From assembly GCA_021806565.1 (NCBI GenBank), contig JAJZXK010000010.1, positions 1-50,921 on the forward strand: 50,921 nucleotides of DNA, read 5' to 3'. Positions 6,790-15,278 of the stretch are shown piece by piece (within the stretch, counting starts at the first letter, position 1; each line of letters starts with the position of its first letter). Origin of the DNA: Bacillota bacterium. GTDB lineage: Bacteria; Bacillota; Sulfobacillia; RBS10-35; JAJYVN01. The notes below the pieces were generated by a model that was not told the origin of the DNA, ran no database searches, and saw nothing but the letters and a program-made list of their open reading frames with translations. The position numbers and the translations under genes were made by a program.

Positions 6790-8937
6790 TCAGGTCGGCC
6801 GGCCCTCGGCGCCCGCCGGGAACAGGACGGCCACCGGGCAATCGGCGTGGCGCACCACATACTCCACCGTCCGGCCGCAATACACCTCCCGGCCCGCCAT
6901 GCGGCGGTCGGCCGCCAGCAACACCAGATCCGCCCGCAGGGCCCGCGCGGCGTGCACGATCTCGCGTCCGGCCGCGCCGGTGCTGCCGGTGCGCACCTCC
7001 GTCCGCACCGGCACGCCCAGCAGCTCACCCAGAGACCGTACGCCGTTGGTGGAGTGGTGCCCGACCTGCTGGCGCAGCAGGGCGTCGCGGCCCGCTCCCC
7101 CCGTCCAACCCGGTTCGCCCCAGACGTCCAACTCGACCACGTGCACGGCCACCACCTCCGCGCGGGTGCCCCGGGCCAGAGCCACCGCGAACTCGCCGGC
7201 GTGCTGGTCGGCGGCGGTGCCGGCCGTCGGCAGCAGGATGCGGCGGACGGCGAACTCGCCGCGCGCCGAGCCGGGCAGGCGGACGACGAACACCGGGCAC
7301 GGGGCGCCGGCCACCAAGCGGTCCGTCACCGTGCCGAACAGGCTGGGGCCCGGTAGTTCGCTCGCCCCCAGCACGATCAGGTCGTAACCGCGCTCCAGTT
7401 CGTGAAGTACGGTGGATTGGAGGTCCGGATCCGGTTCCACGACCCGCAGTTGCCAGTGCACACCCTGGCCCAGGGCGGGCGGCGTGGCGGGCGGCGCCGG
7501 GCGGCCGTCCACAGGGCGGACGTGCAGCGCGGTGACGTCGATCTCCCGCCGCGCGGCCAGGTGCGCGACGACCTGCGCCGCATACAGCGCGAAGCGGCCG
7601 TCGCGGATGGGCACGAGCACCCTGCCCACCCCGTGCAGGAAGCCGCGGGCCTCCGCGGCCTCGCGCCGCAGGCGGCCCTGCTCGGACGGGTCGGCCGGCA
7701 TCCGCTGCAGGCAGGCGCGCAGCGCCGGGGGCGCGGCGAAGGACGTGGCCATCGCCACGACCACCACGATGGAGTACGTGGTGCCGCTGAAGGCACCGGA
7801 TTGCAGCGCGATGGTGGCGACCACGATCTCGGGCAGGCCGCGCGCGTTCATGCCCGCTCCCAGGGCCGCGGCCGTCCAGCCGTCCAGGCCGCTGAAGCGG
7901 CCGGCGAGATAGGTGCCGCTGAACTTGCCCAGGCATGCCACCAACAGCAGCAGCCCGGCCACCACCAGCGGCTCCGGGTGCAGCACGCGCGGCAGGTCCA
8001 CCGCCAGGCCGGCGCTGGCGAAAAACAGTGGCGCAAAGACACCCATGGTCATCGACCGTAGCGCGCGGCTGGCCGCCCGGCCGACGCGCGGGATGCGGGA
8101 CAGCTGCACCCCGACCAGGAACGATCCCAGGAAGGCCTGCACATGGAGGGCCTCGGTGATCGCGGCGCCGGTGAGGCCGAGGGCGACCACGGCGGACAGC
8201 ATGGCGTCGTCGCCACCGAAGCGCCGGTCCACCCACGCCAGCACCGCGCGGATCGCACCATGGCCGAGCGTGAACAGGAAGACGGCAAACAGGACCGTCC
8301 CGGCCATCGATTCGCTCAGCCGGGCGACGGGCAGGGCCTGGGCCGTCGCCAGCCCCGCCACCATCGCCAGGAGGAAATAGCCGGTGGAATCGGTCAGCAT
8401 GCTGGCGGCCAGGGCCAACTGGCCGATGTCGCGGCGCATCAGGTCCATCTCGAGCAGGATCTTGAACAGGACGGAGATGGAGGTCAGAGAGACCGCGGTT
8501 GCCAGGAACGCCGCGAAAGCAAGCCGGTTCGTGCCGTGCAGACCGAGGCCAGGTGGCAGTAGGCTCGCCAGCGCCAATCCGCCAGCGAACGGGATCGCCA
8601 TGCCCAACAGGGTGACCAGACCCGCCGAGCGCCAGCGGCGGCGGGCCATGGCGACGTCCGTCTCCATCCCGCTCAACTGCAGGAGCAGGATCACGCCGAT
8701 TTCCGCCACCAACTGCAACAACACGCCGCTCAGGGCGTGTGAGGGGAAGAGCGCCGCGCCGACTCCGGGTAGGAGCGCTCCCAAAAGCGACGGACCGAGC
8801 GCGACACCGGCCAGGGTCTCACCGATCACCTGGGGCTGGCCGAGGCGGCGCGCCACCTCCCCCAGGCCGCGGGCCAGGGCGAGCAGCAGGGCGGCATCCA
8901 TGAGAAAGCGCAGCAGATCGGCGGCATCGAGGGTCAT
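6790..8937 (-). CDS. Cation:proton antiporter (CPA2 type) fused to two universal stress domains
   Basis: This 715-residue protein has residues 1 to about 385 as a Na+/H+ exchanger domain of the CPA2 family with 11-12 hydrophobic segments, for example LGQPQVIGETLAGVALGPSL and the later GAGMNARGLPEIVVATIAL. Residues of about 415-560 and 565-712 form two UspA-like domains: GRVLVPIRDGRFA through DLIVLGASELPG, and VRRILLPTAGT through DLVLLAADRRMAG. Usp domains bind ATP or cyclic nucleotides in other antiporter fusions and may gate transport. It probably exchanges Na+ or K+ for protons in the cell membrane. The ATG at 8937 begins just before the first helix; upstream sequence is IS debris from another frame. 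Confidence 0.8.
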   Translation of the reverse strand: MTLDAADLLRFLMDAALLLALARGLGEVARRLGQPQVIGETLAGVALGPSLLGALLPGVGAALFPSHALSGVLLQLVAEIGVILLLQLSGMETDVAMARRRWRSAGLVTLLGMAIPFAGGLALASLLPPGLGLHGTNRLAFAAFLATAVSLTSISVLFKILLEMDLMRRDIGQLALAASMLTDSTGYFLLAMVAGLATAQALPVARLSESMAGTVLFAVFLFTLGHGAIRAVLAWVDRRFGGDDAMLSAVVALGLTGAAITEALHVQAFLGSFLVGVQLSRIPRVGRAASRALRSMTMGVFAPLFFASAGLAVDLPRVLHPEPLVVAGLLLLVACLGKFSGTYLAGRFSGLDGWTAAALGAGMNARGLPEIVVATIALQSGAFSGTTYSIVVVVAMATSFAAPPALRACLQRMPADPSEQGRLRREAAEARGFLHGVGRVLVPIRDGRFALYAAQVVAHLAARREIDVTALHVRPVDGRPAPPATPPALGQGVHWQLRVVEPDPDLQSTVLHELERGYDLIVLGASELPGPSLFGTVTDRLVAGAPCPVFVVRLPGSARGEFAVRRILLPTAGTAADQHAGEFAVALARGTRAEVVAVHVVELDVWGEPGWTGGAGRDALLRQQVGHHSTNGVRSLGELLGVPVRTEVRTGSTGAAGREIVHAARALRADLVLLAADRRMAGREVYCGRTVEYVVRHADCPVAVLFPAGAEGRPT

Positions 8938-8997
8938 GGACGAGCCGCGAGCAGGCCGTCCGCCGGAGGAATCGCGACTCCCTCCCCATCCCTTGTC

Positions 8998-9250
8998 CGC
9001 ACACGCTGGGCGCGGCGGTTGCCGCAGCGAATCCCCGCCACACCAGCCAGAAGGGCGGCCGCTGCGGACATGGAGCGTGGGCCAACCGCCGCGGTCGGGG
9101 CGACTTCCTCTGCAGGCATGCGGCCGCTCCCTCCACGCGGACCTGAATGCGGCCAGGAACGTCGGCGCCAACTGCCTTCCCGCTCTCGCCATGCGCGGGT
9201 CTGGCGCGGCCGCCTGCCATCCACCGGCCCAGCACAGCGCGATCCTGTAG
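8998..9250 (+). pseudogene. 3' remnant of an IS605 tnpB (zinc-ribbon end)
   Basis: One frame reads VAAANPRHTSQ, then a Cys-Gly-His and ANRRGRGDFLC. After a frameshift near 9110, a second frame reads QACGRSLHADLNAARNVGA and runs to a TAG at 9248-9250. This is the TnpB C-terminal zinc ribbon followed by the HADLNAARN motif, whose Asp is part of the RuvC-like catalytic site. The N-terminal three quarters of the gene are missing. The remnant lies upstream of the antiporter start and is followed within 3 nt by a degenerate right-end hairpin in the same orientation. Confidence 0.75.
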
Positions 9251-9252
9251 CT

Positions 9253-9279
9253 GCAAGCCGCCGGCTCTAGCCGACGGTC
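9253..9279 (+). repeat. Degenerate IS605 right-end / omegaRNA-like hairpin, copy c
   Basis: Reading on the plus strand, GCAAGCC is followed by CGGCT/AGCCG around CT. This matches the hairpin that follows the tnpB stop at the right edge of the window, with changes in the outer stem. Its position 3 nt after the tnpB remnant's stop codon confirms it as the partner right end. Confidence 0.55.
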
Positions 9280-9403
9280 GTCGACCCGATCCTTCCTCTG
9301 CTCGTGGCATGGTCGTCCCAGCCGCCCTGGGGGCCGGTTTCGCTCCAGCAGCAACCCGCTTCGCCGCAGCCGGCCCCGCCGGCCAGCCCCTCCGACGCCC
9401 GCG

Positions 9404-9886
9404 TCACGTGGCACCGAGACGTTCGCGCTCGCGCGACAGCGACAGGGAGCCCCGGCCCGCCGCCGACAGCAGACCACCGACCGCACCGAGCCAACTCACC
9501 GCGGCCAGGACGACCGAAAGCCCGTGCGCCCGGACGAATGCGGGCGAGCCGGGGGCCAGATGGGCAACCCACGGCCCCACCGCAAGGGCGAGCAGAAACG
9601 CCGCTCCGGCTTGAACAGACGACCACGCGAGGGGTACCAGCCCGTCCCGACCGGCCAGGGCCGACCCTCCGGCGGCAGCCACGCCGGCCAGCACGCCGAA
9701 CCCAAAGAGGCTCGGAAACAGCGTGGAAACGGCCGGCAGCGCACCATGGTCCCCCAGGGCCGCAAAGAGGGCCGGCGCGCCCATCACACCAAACCAGCCG
9801 GCCCCGCCGAACCACGCCGCACAGCCCAAGACCGCGCACAGTGACCCGGCGCTCCGGAGCCTCCCCGCCCGCGCCGCGGCATCCAC
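9404..9886 (-). CDS. DUF4149-like integral membrane protein
   Basis: This 160-residue protein has four hydrophobic segments. The first half reads FGGAGWFGVMGAPALFAALG followed by LFPSLFGFGVLAGVAAAGG, which fits the DUF4149 pattern (Gly-rich first helix, Ala-Pro-x-x-Phe, then a Pro-x-Leu helix). A short basic tail (SLSLSRERERL) is cytoplasmic. The function is unknown in the family. A GTG start at 9886 is used; purine-rich sequence lies upstream but its spacing is long, so the start is uncertain. No operon partner is visible. Confidence 0.55.
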   Translation of the reverse strand: MDAAARAGRLRSAGSLCAVLGCAAWFGGAGWFGVMGAPALFAALGDHGALPAVSTLFPSLFGFGVLAGVAAAGGSALAGRDGLVPLAWSSVQAGAAFLLALAVGPWVAHLAPGSPAFVRAHGLSVVLAAVSWLGAVGGLLSAAGRGSLSLSRERERLGAT

Positions 9887-10026
9887 CCGGTCCCACCCCC
9901 CCTCCAGCCGCTCCGTCAGGTCGGATTGTATCGCGCCAGACGCTGGCGCGCAGGCGTATCCAACCGCTGGCGGCTGGCCATCCCGGGCGGCCGCCAGCGA
10001 TTAGAGAGCACCGCGGGGAGCGCGTC

Positions 10027-10353
10027 ATGGCGGCCTGGGGCAGCCTCTGGGGCCAGCTGCGCAGCCAGGACGCCGAGATCTCGCGCCTCGTGCAGGCCGG
10101 CTCTGGTCAGGGACGGCCAGCTCCGCTGCGCGCTCGCCTTCTGCGTCGGCCTGGTCGACAGGGGATGCATAGATGGCGCGCGGACGTCTTCAGTTTCGGC
10201 GACGCGGCGCGGCGCCACTTTCCCACCGACACCGCCCTGCGGGCCTAAGACTGGGCCCGCGCCTTCCCGCAGGCCAAGGTGCAGGTGCGTTTCAAGATCA
10301 CCATTGTGCACTGCGGCCCGCAACTGGGCCCGCCGGTCAAGGCGAAAGGCTGA
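10027..10353 (+). pseudogene. C-terminal remnant of a Ger(x)C spore-germination lipoprotein
   Basis: The frame from 10027 reads ADVFSFGDAARRHFPTD, hits a TAA at 10246-10248, and continues in the same frame as DWARAFPQAKVQVRFKI to a TGA at 10351-10353. This matches the end of Ger(x)C proteins, the C subunit of spore germinant receptors: ADxFGFG, a Trp then FP, then alternating Val in a beta strand and a closing Gly. The in-frame stop and the loss of most of the N-terminus make it a pseudogene. It implies a spore-forming ancestry. Homology to Ger(x)C is judged from the motif order only. Confidence 0.5.
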
Positions 10354-10646
10354 TGCGGCCGCGCGGGGAGGGCCGACGGTCCGTGCTGGACCTGCTGCTC
10401 AGCGTCTTGTGGCTGCCATTGCTGCTGCCGCGGTTCCAACTCGGCCGCTGCTGCCTGCGCCACGGCTGGCCGGGGGGGGCCGCCGCCGTCTTCGGCTTTC
10501 TGCCTGCTGGACCTGAACTGCCTCGTACGCGGTGCGGTGCCGGCCAGGCGGTGATCGTGCGCCCACCCGGCTCTCCCCGGAAACGGAGTAAACCGCATCC
10601 AAATCCTCCATCGCGACCCCCATACCGGCGTCCGGCCGGCGAATGA
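10353..10646 (+). CDS. Possible small membrane protein after the germination remnant
   Basis: This 97-codon frame starts at an ATG overlapping the TGA of the germination remnant (TGATG), a layout typical of translational coupling. It has one or two hydrophobic stretches (LDLLLSVLWLPLLLPRF, then GAAAVFGFLPAG) and a Pro/Arg-rich tail. I do not recognise it. It may itself be decayed, because the tail looks like noncoding GC-rich sequence. Confidence 0.25.
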   Translation: MRPRGEGRRSVLDLLLSVLWLPLLLPRFQLGRCCLRHGWPGGAAAVFGFLPAGPELPRTRCGAGQAVIVRPPGSPRKRSKPHPNPPSRPPYRRPAGE

Positions 10647-10671
10647 GGGTTGGTGAGACGCCGGGGGCGAC

Positions 10672-10728
10672 GGCCTGCCGCCCAGACGGGCTCAACGCAG
10701 GCAGGGTAGAGCCTGCGGGCGGCAGGCC
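10672..10728 (+). promoter_or_regulatory. Strong two-part stem-loop in the leader of the SLH gene
   Basis: GGCCTGCCGCCC (10672-10683) pairs perfectly with GGGCGGCAGGCC (10717-10728). Inside it GCAGGC (10697-10702) pairs with GCCTGC (10711-10716) around an 8-nt loop, and a 13-nt bulge lies on the left side only. The structure ends about 33 nt before the GTG start of the SLH protein. It could be an attenuator, a riboswitch aptamer or an mRNA-stabilising hairpin of the kind known on S-layer transcripts. No known class was recognised. Confidence 0.4.
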
Positions 10729-10760
10729 CCGCCGGCACAGGACACGGAGGTGGGATCGCG

Positions 10761-12890
10761 GTGGAGACACTAGATGCCCCGAGTCAAAAGAAGGGCAAGG
10801 TTCGGTGGCGCCAGCGAACGATGCGTGCCGCCATGGCGGTGGGCACCGGGCTCGCCGTCCTAGCGGCCTCGGGGGTGGCCCTGGCCGACCACGGAGGTCA
10901 CCGAAACAAGCGGCATGAGCATCAAAAGCACGATCACGGCCCCCGCTCCGCGAAGTTCACGGACCTCTCGCGCGTACCCTGGGCCGGACCCGCGATCCAG
11001 TTGATGGCGGTTCAAGGCATTATGCTCGGCGTCGGCAACGGCCAGGCGGCACCAAACGCGGCCACGACCCGGGCCGAGATGGCCACCATGTTGGCCCGTA
11101 TGCTGGCCTTGCCCGCGACGTCGGCCCCAGCCGGACCGGCGATGTTCCACGACGCCGGCCACATCCCGCCCTGGGCGCAAGCCGCCGTACGGGCCGCGGT
11201 GCTCAAGGGCATCCTCAAGGGCGAAACCGGCGGCGACTTTGAGCCCAACCACCCGGTGACCTGGGCCCAGGCGGCGGTCATCATCGACCGCGTCTTCCAC
11301 TTCCCCGCCGTTTCCGGCTCGCAGGTCTCTTCCGAGTTGGCGCAACTGCCCAACGGCCGGCGGACCCCCGAATGGGCGCGGCCCGGTGTGGCGGCGGATG
11401 TGTCGGCGGGCCTGTTCCAGGGGCTGGTCGGCCAGTTCTATGTGCCCAACGCGCCGATCAACCGCGCCGAGCTCGCCTATCTGCTGGCGCGCGCGGAACG
11501 GCTGCAGCCGTCCGCGGTCGCCCCGGCCAACTCCGTGGTGGTGGGCGTGATCCAGTCGGTCGGCCAGGGATCCCTGATCGTCCGCACCGCCAGCCGCGGC
11601 AACGTCACGGTACCGCTGGCCACCAACGCGATCATCTACCAGGCCGGCGCACCCGCCACCACCAGCGATCTGAAGACCGGTGAGCACGTCGTCATCGGTG
11701 TCGACGGCAACGGCCAGGGGGCCCTGATCGAGATCGTCACCCAGGCGCCGCCGCCCGGCCAGCAGACCACCACGGTCACCGGCACGGTCAGTTCGGTGTC
11801 CACCGGTCAGATCACGGTTCAGACCGCCAATGGGCCGCAGACGTATGGCTTCGCGCCCAACGTCACGCTCTCGGGCGCCTCCAGCGTCCTGGGCCTGACC
11901 AACGACCAGGTCAGCCTGACCATCAACTCGGTGAACCAGGTCACCGCCATCGACGTCACCCAGGCGTCGCAGAACTCCACGCTCTCCGGCACGGTGGCCG
12001 CGGTCTCGCCGTCGGCGAGCGGCGGCTCGATCACCATCACGGAGGCCAACAACGAGTCGGCCACGTTCGCTATCGCACCATCGGCGACCGTCTCCGGTCA
12101 GGCCTCCAGCCTCACGGAGATCCAGACGGGCGCCCAGGTCACCCTGACCATTTCCTCGTCCGGCACGGTCACCGCCATCGACGTCACGCAGGCACCGGCA
12201 TCCTCGACCGTCTCCGGCAGTGTCTACTCCGTCAGCACCAGTTCCAGCGGCGGCTCGATCGGCGTCACCGAGTCCAGCGGCCAACAGGTCAGCTTCGGGG
12301 TGGCTTCGTCGGCGACGGTGACGGGTCAAGCCTCCAGCCTATCCGGCGTGGCGACCGGTGACCAGGTCACCCTGACCATCAACTCCAGCGGCCAGGTGAC
12401 CGCGATCGACGTCACGCAGGCGGCCCTGCCGCCCGTCGCCTCCACCCAGAACGGCGTCGTCGTGGGCGCCACCTCCGGTGCCAACAGCGTAACGGTGCTC
12501 GTCTATCAGAACGGCACGCCGCAGTTGGCCAACGACACCCTGGTGTCCGGCGGGACGGTAACGCTGAACGGGGTTACCCAGAACCTCAGCGCCCTGAACG
12601 TGGGCCAACCGGTGACGGTGAAGCTCGACGCCCAGGGTCAGGCGGTTTCCGTCTCGGCCAGTTCCATCGGCTCCGGTGAGCAGCGGGCCAGCGGCGCCCT
12701 TTCGAGCAACAGCAACGGCTCGGTGCTCATCTACACCTCCTCCGGCCAGCAGGTGAACCTGCCGGACGGCACCTCGCCGATCGCCGTCGCCAACGGCTCG
12801 ATCGTGGCCCTGAGTTCTGTGGCCACGACCTCGCAGGTGACGGCCGTGAGCGGGGCGGCCAACGGCAGCCTGCTGCTCGTGGTCCACTAG
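10761..12890 (+). CDS. SLH-domain surface protein with beta-rich tandem repeats
   Basis: This 709-residue protein has a basic N-terminus followed by a hydrophobic signal (MAVGTGLAVLAASGVALA) and a His-rich linker. Three S-layer-homology units occupy about residues 65-245, with FTDLSRVPWAGPAIQ, HIPPWAQAAVRAAVLKGI and TPEWARPGVAADVSAGLFQG as module starts; in other species such triplets bind pyruvylated cell-wall polymer. The rest is Ser/Thr/Val-rich. It includes three units of about 75 residues, each ending in TAIDVTQA, which resemble DUF5666-type beta repeats. It is probably an S-layer or surface adhesin-like component. The GTG start lies 8 nt after GGAGGTGG. A perfect 14-bp hairpin follows the stop. 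Confidence 0.8.
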   Translation: METLDAPSQKKGKVRWRQRTMRAAMAVGTGLAVLAASGVALADHGGHRNKRHEHQKHDHGPRSAKFTDLSRVPWAGPAIQLMAVQGIMLGVGNGQAAPNAATTRAEMATMLARMLALPATSAPAGPAMFHDAGHIPPWAQAAVRAAVLKGILKGETGGDFEPNHPVTWAQAAVIIDRVFHFPAVSGSQVSSELAQLPNGRRTPEWARPGVAADVSAGLFQGLVGQFYVPNAPINRAELAYLLARAERLQPSAVAPANSVVVGVIQSVGQGSLIVRTASRGNVTVPLATNAIIYQAGAPATTSDLKTGEHVVIGVDGNGQGALIEIVTQAPPPGQQTTTVTGTVSSVSTGQITVQTANGPQTYGFAPNVTLSGASSVLGLTNDQVSLTINSVNQVTAIDVTQASQNSTLSGTVAAVSPSASGGSITITEANNESATFAIAPSATVSGQASSLTEIQTGAQVTLTISSSGTVTAIDVTQAPASSTVSGSVYSVSTSSSGGSIGVTESSGQQVSFGVASSATVTGQASSLSGVATGDQVTLTINSSGQVTAIDVTQAALPPVASTQNGVVVGATSGANSVTVLVYQNGTPQLANDTLVSGGTVTLNGVTQNLSALNVGQPVTVKLDAQGQAVSVSASSIGSGEQRASGALSSNSNGSVLIYTSSGQQVNLPDGTSPIAVANGSIVALSSVATTSQVTAVSGAANGSLLLVVH

Positions 12891-12928
12891 CCCCGAGCGC
12901 GCAGGCCCGAACACGTTCAACCATGATT

Positions 12929-12961
12929 GGGGAGGCCGCCGGTCCAGCCGGCGGCCTCCCC
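12929..12961 (+). terminator. Perfect GC-rich hairpin after the SLH gene
   Basis: GGGGAGGCCGCCGG and its exact complement are separated by a 5-nt loop, 38 nt after the stop codon. No T-run follows, so its efficiency as an intrinsic terminator is uncertain. Confidence 0.6.
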
Positions 12962-13468
12962 TGCCGTCTGACCTCGATGATGGCACGCGGCCACCGCCCC
13001 GGCGCGTGCAGGCGAAACTGGGACTCGCCAGAGGTGCCAACCTGGCCGGGACGGCGACAAACTCGGGCGAATCCATCTGCCGCCGGAGCGCCAGGCAACC
13101 GACCGGTTGATGATGGGCACCACCGCGGCTCTGGCCCGACAGCACCACCGACCGGAACTGCTCTTCAAGGCCGACGCCATCGCAAGCCAGCTCGGTCGGT
13201 CTCCTACCTCGCACGATCCGTGGGCAAGTCGGCGGTCCGGGAACCCAACCGGGACGATCTGGCGGCCCTGGATCCGCTGGTGGCCGGTCTGTGCGGGGTC
13301 CGCCTGGCCTGGCGGCCCCGCCCGGATCGTTGGCGCGGCCCTCTTGGGAGGCACCCGTCGGCGGCGATCCACTGAGCCCGTGACGCCCACCATCGGCCCG
13401 TGGCTGCGCGCCGGGCCGCCTCTGGAGCGCGGCCGCCGGATGGACGCAACTCTCCAGATCGGCCTCGG
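12962..13468. other. No convincing gene; short coding-like fragments only
   Basis: About 500 bp lie between the SLH terminator and the HAD promoter region. Several frames are open on both strands. A plus-strand stretch near 13225-13373 reads like real protein (DDLAALDPLVAGLCGVRLAW) but has no start, no ribosome binding site and no continuation upstream in frame. It may be decayed sequence; I recognise no family in it. Confidence 0.35.
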
Positions 13469-13474
13469 TATACT
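13469..13474 (+). promoter_or_regulatory. -10 hexamer for the HAD-aldo/keto reductase pair
   Basis: TATACT lies 35 bp before the ATG of the HAD gene. No matching -35 box sits at 16-18 bp. The distance fits a short leader. Confidence 0.3.
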
Positions 13475-13508
13475 GTGCCGTGGCCGCAACGGGCCGGGGG
13501 GGGCGTCC

Positions 13509-14261
13509 ATGCGCCTGACCGCAGAGAGCCTTGTGTGTGTGGATTTCGACGACACGCTCGTGGCCAACCAGCAGCACTTCGCGCGCGCCCTGGACGATCT
13601 CGCCGCGTTCGCGCACCGGAGGCTGGGTGTGGCGGAGGAGCGGACGCGCGCCGCCTTCGCCGCCGTGGACCGGCGCTATCACCACCACGGCCGCCATCGC
13701 AACCGCTTCCTGCTCACGGTGCTGGCGGCCTATTGCGAGGTCGCCGGCGGTGACGCCGTGCCGTTGGACCTGGTCCCAGCCCTGGCGGCGATCGCCGCGC
13801 ATCCGTACGACGCGGCACCGGAACCGAAACCGGGCGCCGGCGAGGCGCTCGCCCGCCTGCGTGCCGCCCACGGCGGTCCCCTGTGGCTCGCGACCAGTGG
13901 CGACCCCGTGGTGCAGGTCGGCCGAGTGGAACGCTCCGGCCTCCGCCCCGCCTTCGACGCCGTCCACGTCCTGCCGGATAAGACCCCCGCCGCCTTCCGC
14001 GGCCTGGCCGCGCAGGTGCCACACACAGACCGCTGGATGATCGGAAACGCCCCGCGCTCGGACATTCTACCGGCGCTGGCCGCGGGGTTCCGGGCATGCT
14101 GGGTACGCCAGACCACCTGGGAGTTGGATATGGCGCCGGTGCCGTCGGACGTGCCCACCTTTGACGACTTCGCCTCCGCGGTCGCCTGGCTGCTGGAGGG
14201 CACATCGCGGCAGGACCGGCTGCCGCCGGACCGAATGGCGCATCAAGGGGGGATGGGGTGA
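13509..14261 (+). CDS. HAD superfamily hydrolase
   Basis: This 250-residue cytoplasmic phosphatase-like protein has motif I as VCVDFDDTLVANQ near the N-terminus (both Asp present), motif II as LWLATSGD, the conserved Lys in LPDKTP, and motif IV as WMIGNAPRSDILPAL. The insertion between motif I and II is an all-helical cap (type C1). The substrate is unknown. The ATG at 13509 follows a long G-run; an upstream start is possible but would add a low-complexity segment. Its TGA overlaps the start of the aldo/keto reductase gene, so the two are translationally coupled and probably act in the same process. Confidence 0.7.
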   Translation: MRLTAESLVCVDFDDTLVANQQHFARALDDLAAFAHRRLGVAEERTRAAFAAVDRRYHHHGRHRNRFLLTVLAAYCEVAGGDAVPLDLVPALAAIAAHPYDAAPEPKPGAGEALARLRAAHGGPLWLATSGDPVVQVGRVERSGLRPAFDAVHVLPDKTPAAFRGLAAQVPHTDRWMIGNAPRSDILPALAAGFRACWVRQTTWELDMAPVPSDVPTFDDFASAVAWLLEGTSRQDRLPPDRMAHQGGMG

Positions 14262-15142
14262 TGCTGTACCGACGGCTGGGGCGCCTGGGACAGATGGGAT
14301 CCGTGGTGATGTATGGGGCGGCGGCACTGTCGCGGGTGACCCAGGAAGAGGCCGACGCCTCTTTGGACCACGCCGTCGCGCACGGTGTCAACCACATCGA
14401 CACGGCGGCATCCTACGGCGAAGCGGAACTGCGCATCGGGGACTGGCTGCGCCGCCGCCGCGAGGCCGGCACACTGCCGTCTCTGATCCTGGCCACAAAG
14501 ACCGGCGAGCGCGAGGAGTCCAAGGCGTGGGACCAGATCCAGCGCTCCCTGGAGCGGCTGCGGGTCCAACGGTTCGACCTGATCCAGTTGCATGCGGTAG
14601 GAGACCTCGCGGAGCTGGACCGCGCCACCGGACCCGGCGGGGCCTTGGCGGCCGCGCAGCGGGCGCGCGCCGGCGGGCTGGTGTCCTGGATCGGCATCAC
14701 CGGCCATGGCCACGAGGCGCCGAGTGTGCACCTGGAGGCTCTGCGCCGCTTCGACTTCGACGCCGTGCTCACCCCGTACAACTTCGTCCTGGCGTCCCAC
14801 AGCCCCTACCGGCGCGCCTTCGACGAGTTGGCAGCCAGCTGCCAAAGCCGCGGGGTCGCGCTGCGCGCCATCAAGGCGATTGCGCGCGGCCGCTGGGCGG
14901 AGGGCGCCGAGCACCGCTACACCACCTGGTACGAGCCGCTCGACGAGCAGCAAGAGATCGACCGGGCCGTCTGGTACGCACTTTCCCGCACCGACATCGC
15001 CGCCCTGGCGGGTCCGGGGGATGTCCGCCTCCTGCCGAAGGTCATCGACGCCGTTGAGCGCTACCAGGGCCTGGCACCCCACCAGCAGGAGGCCATCCTC
15101 GCCACCGCCGGTCGATACGCGTCACCGTTCGGGGCCTTCTGA
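14261..15142 (+). CDS. Aldo/keto reductase
   Basis: This 293-residue NADPH-dependent reductase forms a TIM barrel and is probably cytoplasmic. The catalytic tetrad is visible: Asp and Tyr in HIDTAASYGEAELRIG, Lys in ILATKTGEREES, and His in DLIQLHAVGDL. The early Gly-rich GRLGQMGSVVMYGAAALS is typical of the bacterial AKR branch that also includes YdhF-like and predicted iron-sulfur members; no CxxC motif appears here. The start overlaps the stop of the HAD gene (GTG at 14258 and ATG at 14261 are both possible). Substrate is unknown. Confidence 0.8.
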   Translation: MLYRRLGRLGQMGSVVMYGAAALSRVTQEEADASLDHAVAHGVNHIDTAASYGEAELRIGDWLRRRREAGTLPSLILATKTGEREESKAWDQIQRSLERLRVQRFDLIQLHAVGDLAELDRATGPGGALAAAQRARAGGLVSWIGITGHGHEAPSVHLEALRRFDFDAVLTPYNFVLASHSPYRRAFDELAASCQSRGVALRAIKAIARGRWAEGAEHRYTTWYEPLDEQQEIDRAVWYALSRTDIAALAGPGDVRLLPKVIDAVERYQGLAPHQQEAILATAGRYASPFGAF

Positions 15143-15278
15143 GCAGGGGGCCGGACAGACCGGACGGCCCCGCCCCGAAGCAGCGCCGGCGGCGACCGCG
15201 GCCCGCGCTGGCGCGGCGGCGGTGCGCATGGGCTCGGCCGTGCCGCGACGATTCCGGCCACTCCCTCCAGGAGAGACC

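Noticed and set aside
10860-12329. 489-codon open frame antisense to the SLH protein
   Set aside because: Low-complexity Gly/Asp/Arg sequence without a start signal; it mirrors the repeats of the real gene.
11940-12425. CRISPR-like or tandem DNA array
   Set aside because: The 228-bp periodicity comes from protein repeats in one open frame; there are no short repeats with unique spacers. No CRISPR array was seen anywhere.
12962-13468. IS remnant in the gap before the HAD gene
   Set aside because: Some stretches look protein-like but no transposase motif, terminal repeat or target duplication was found.
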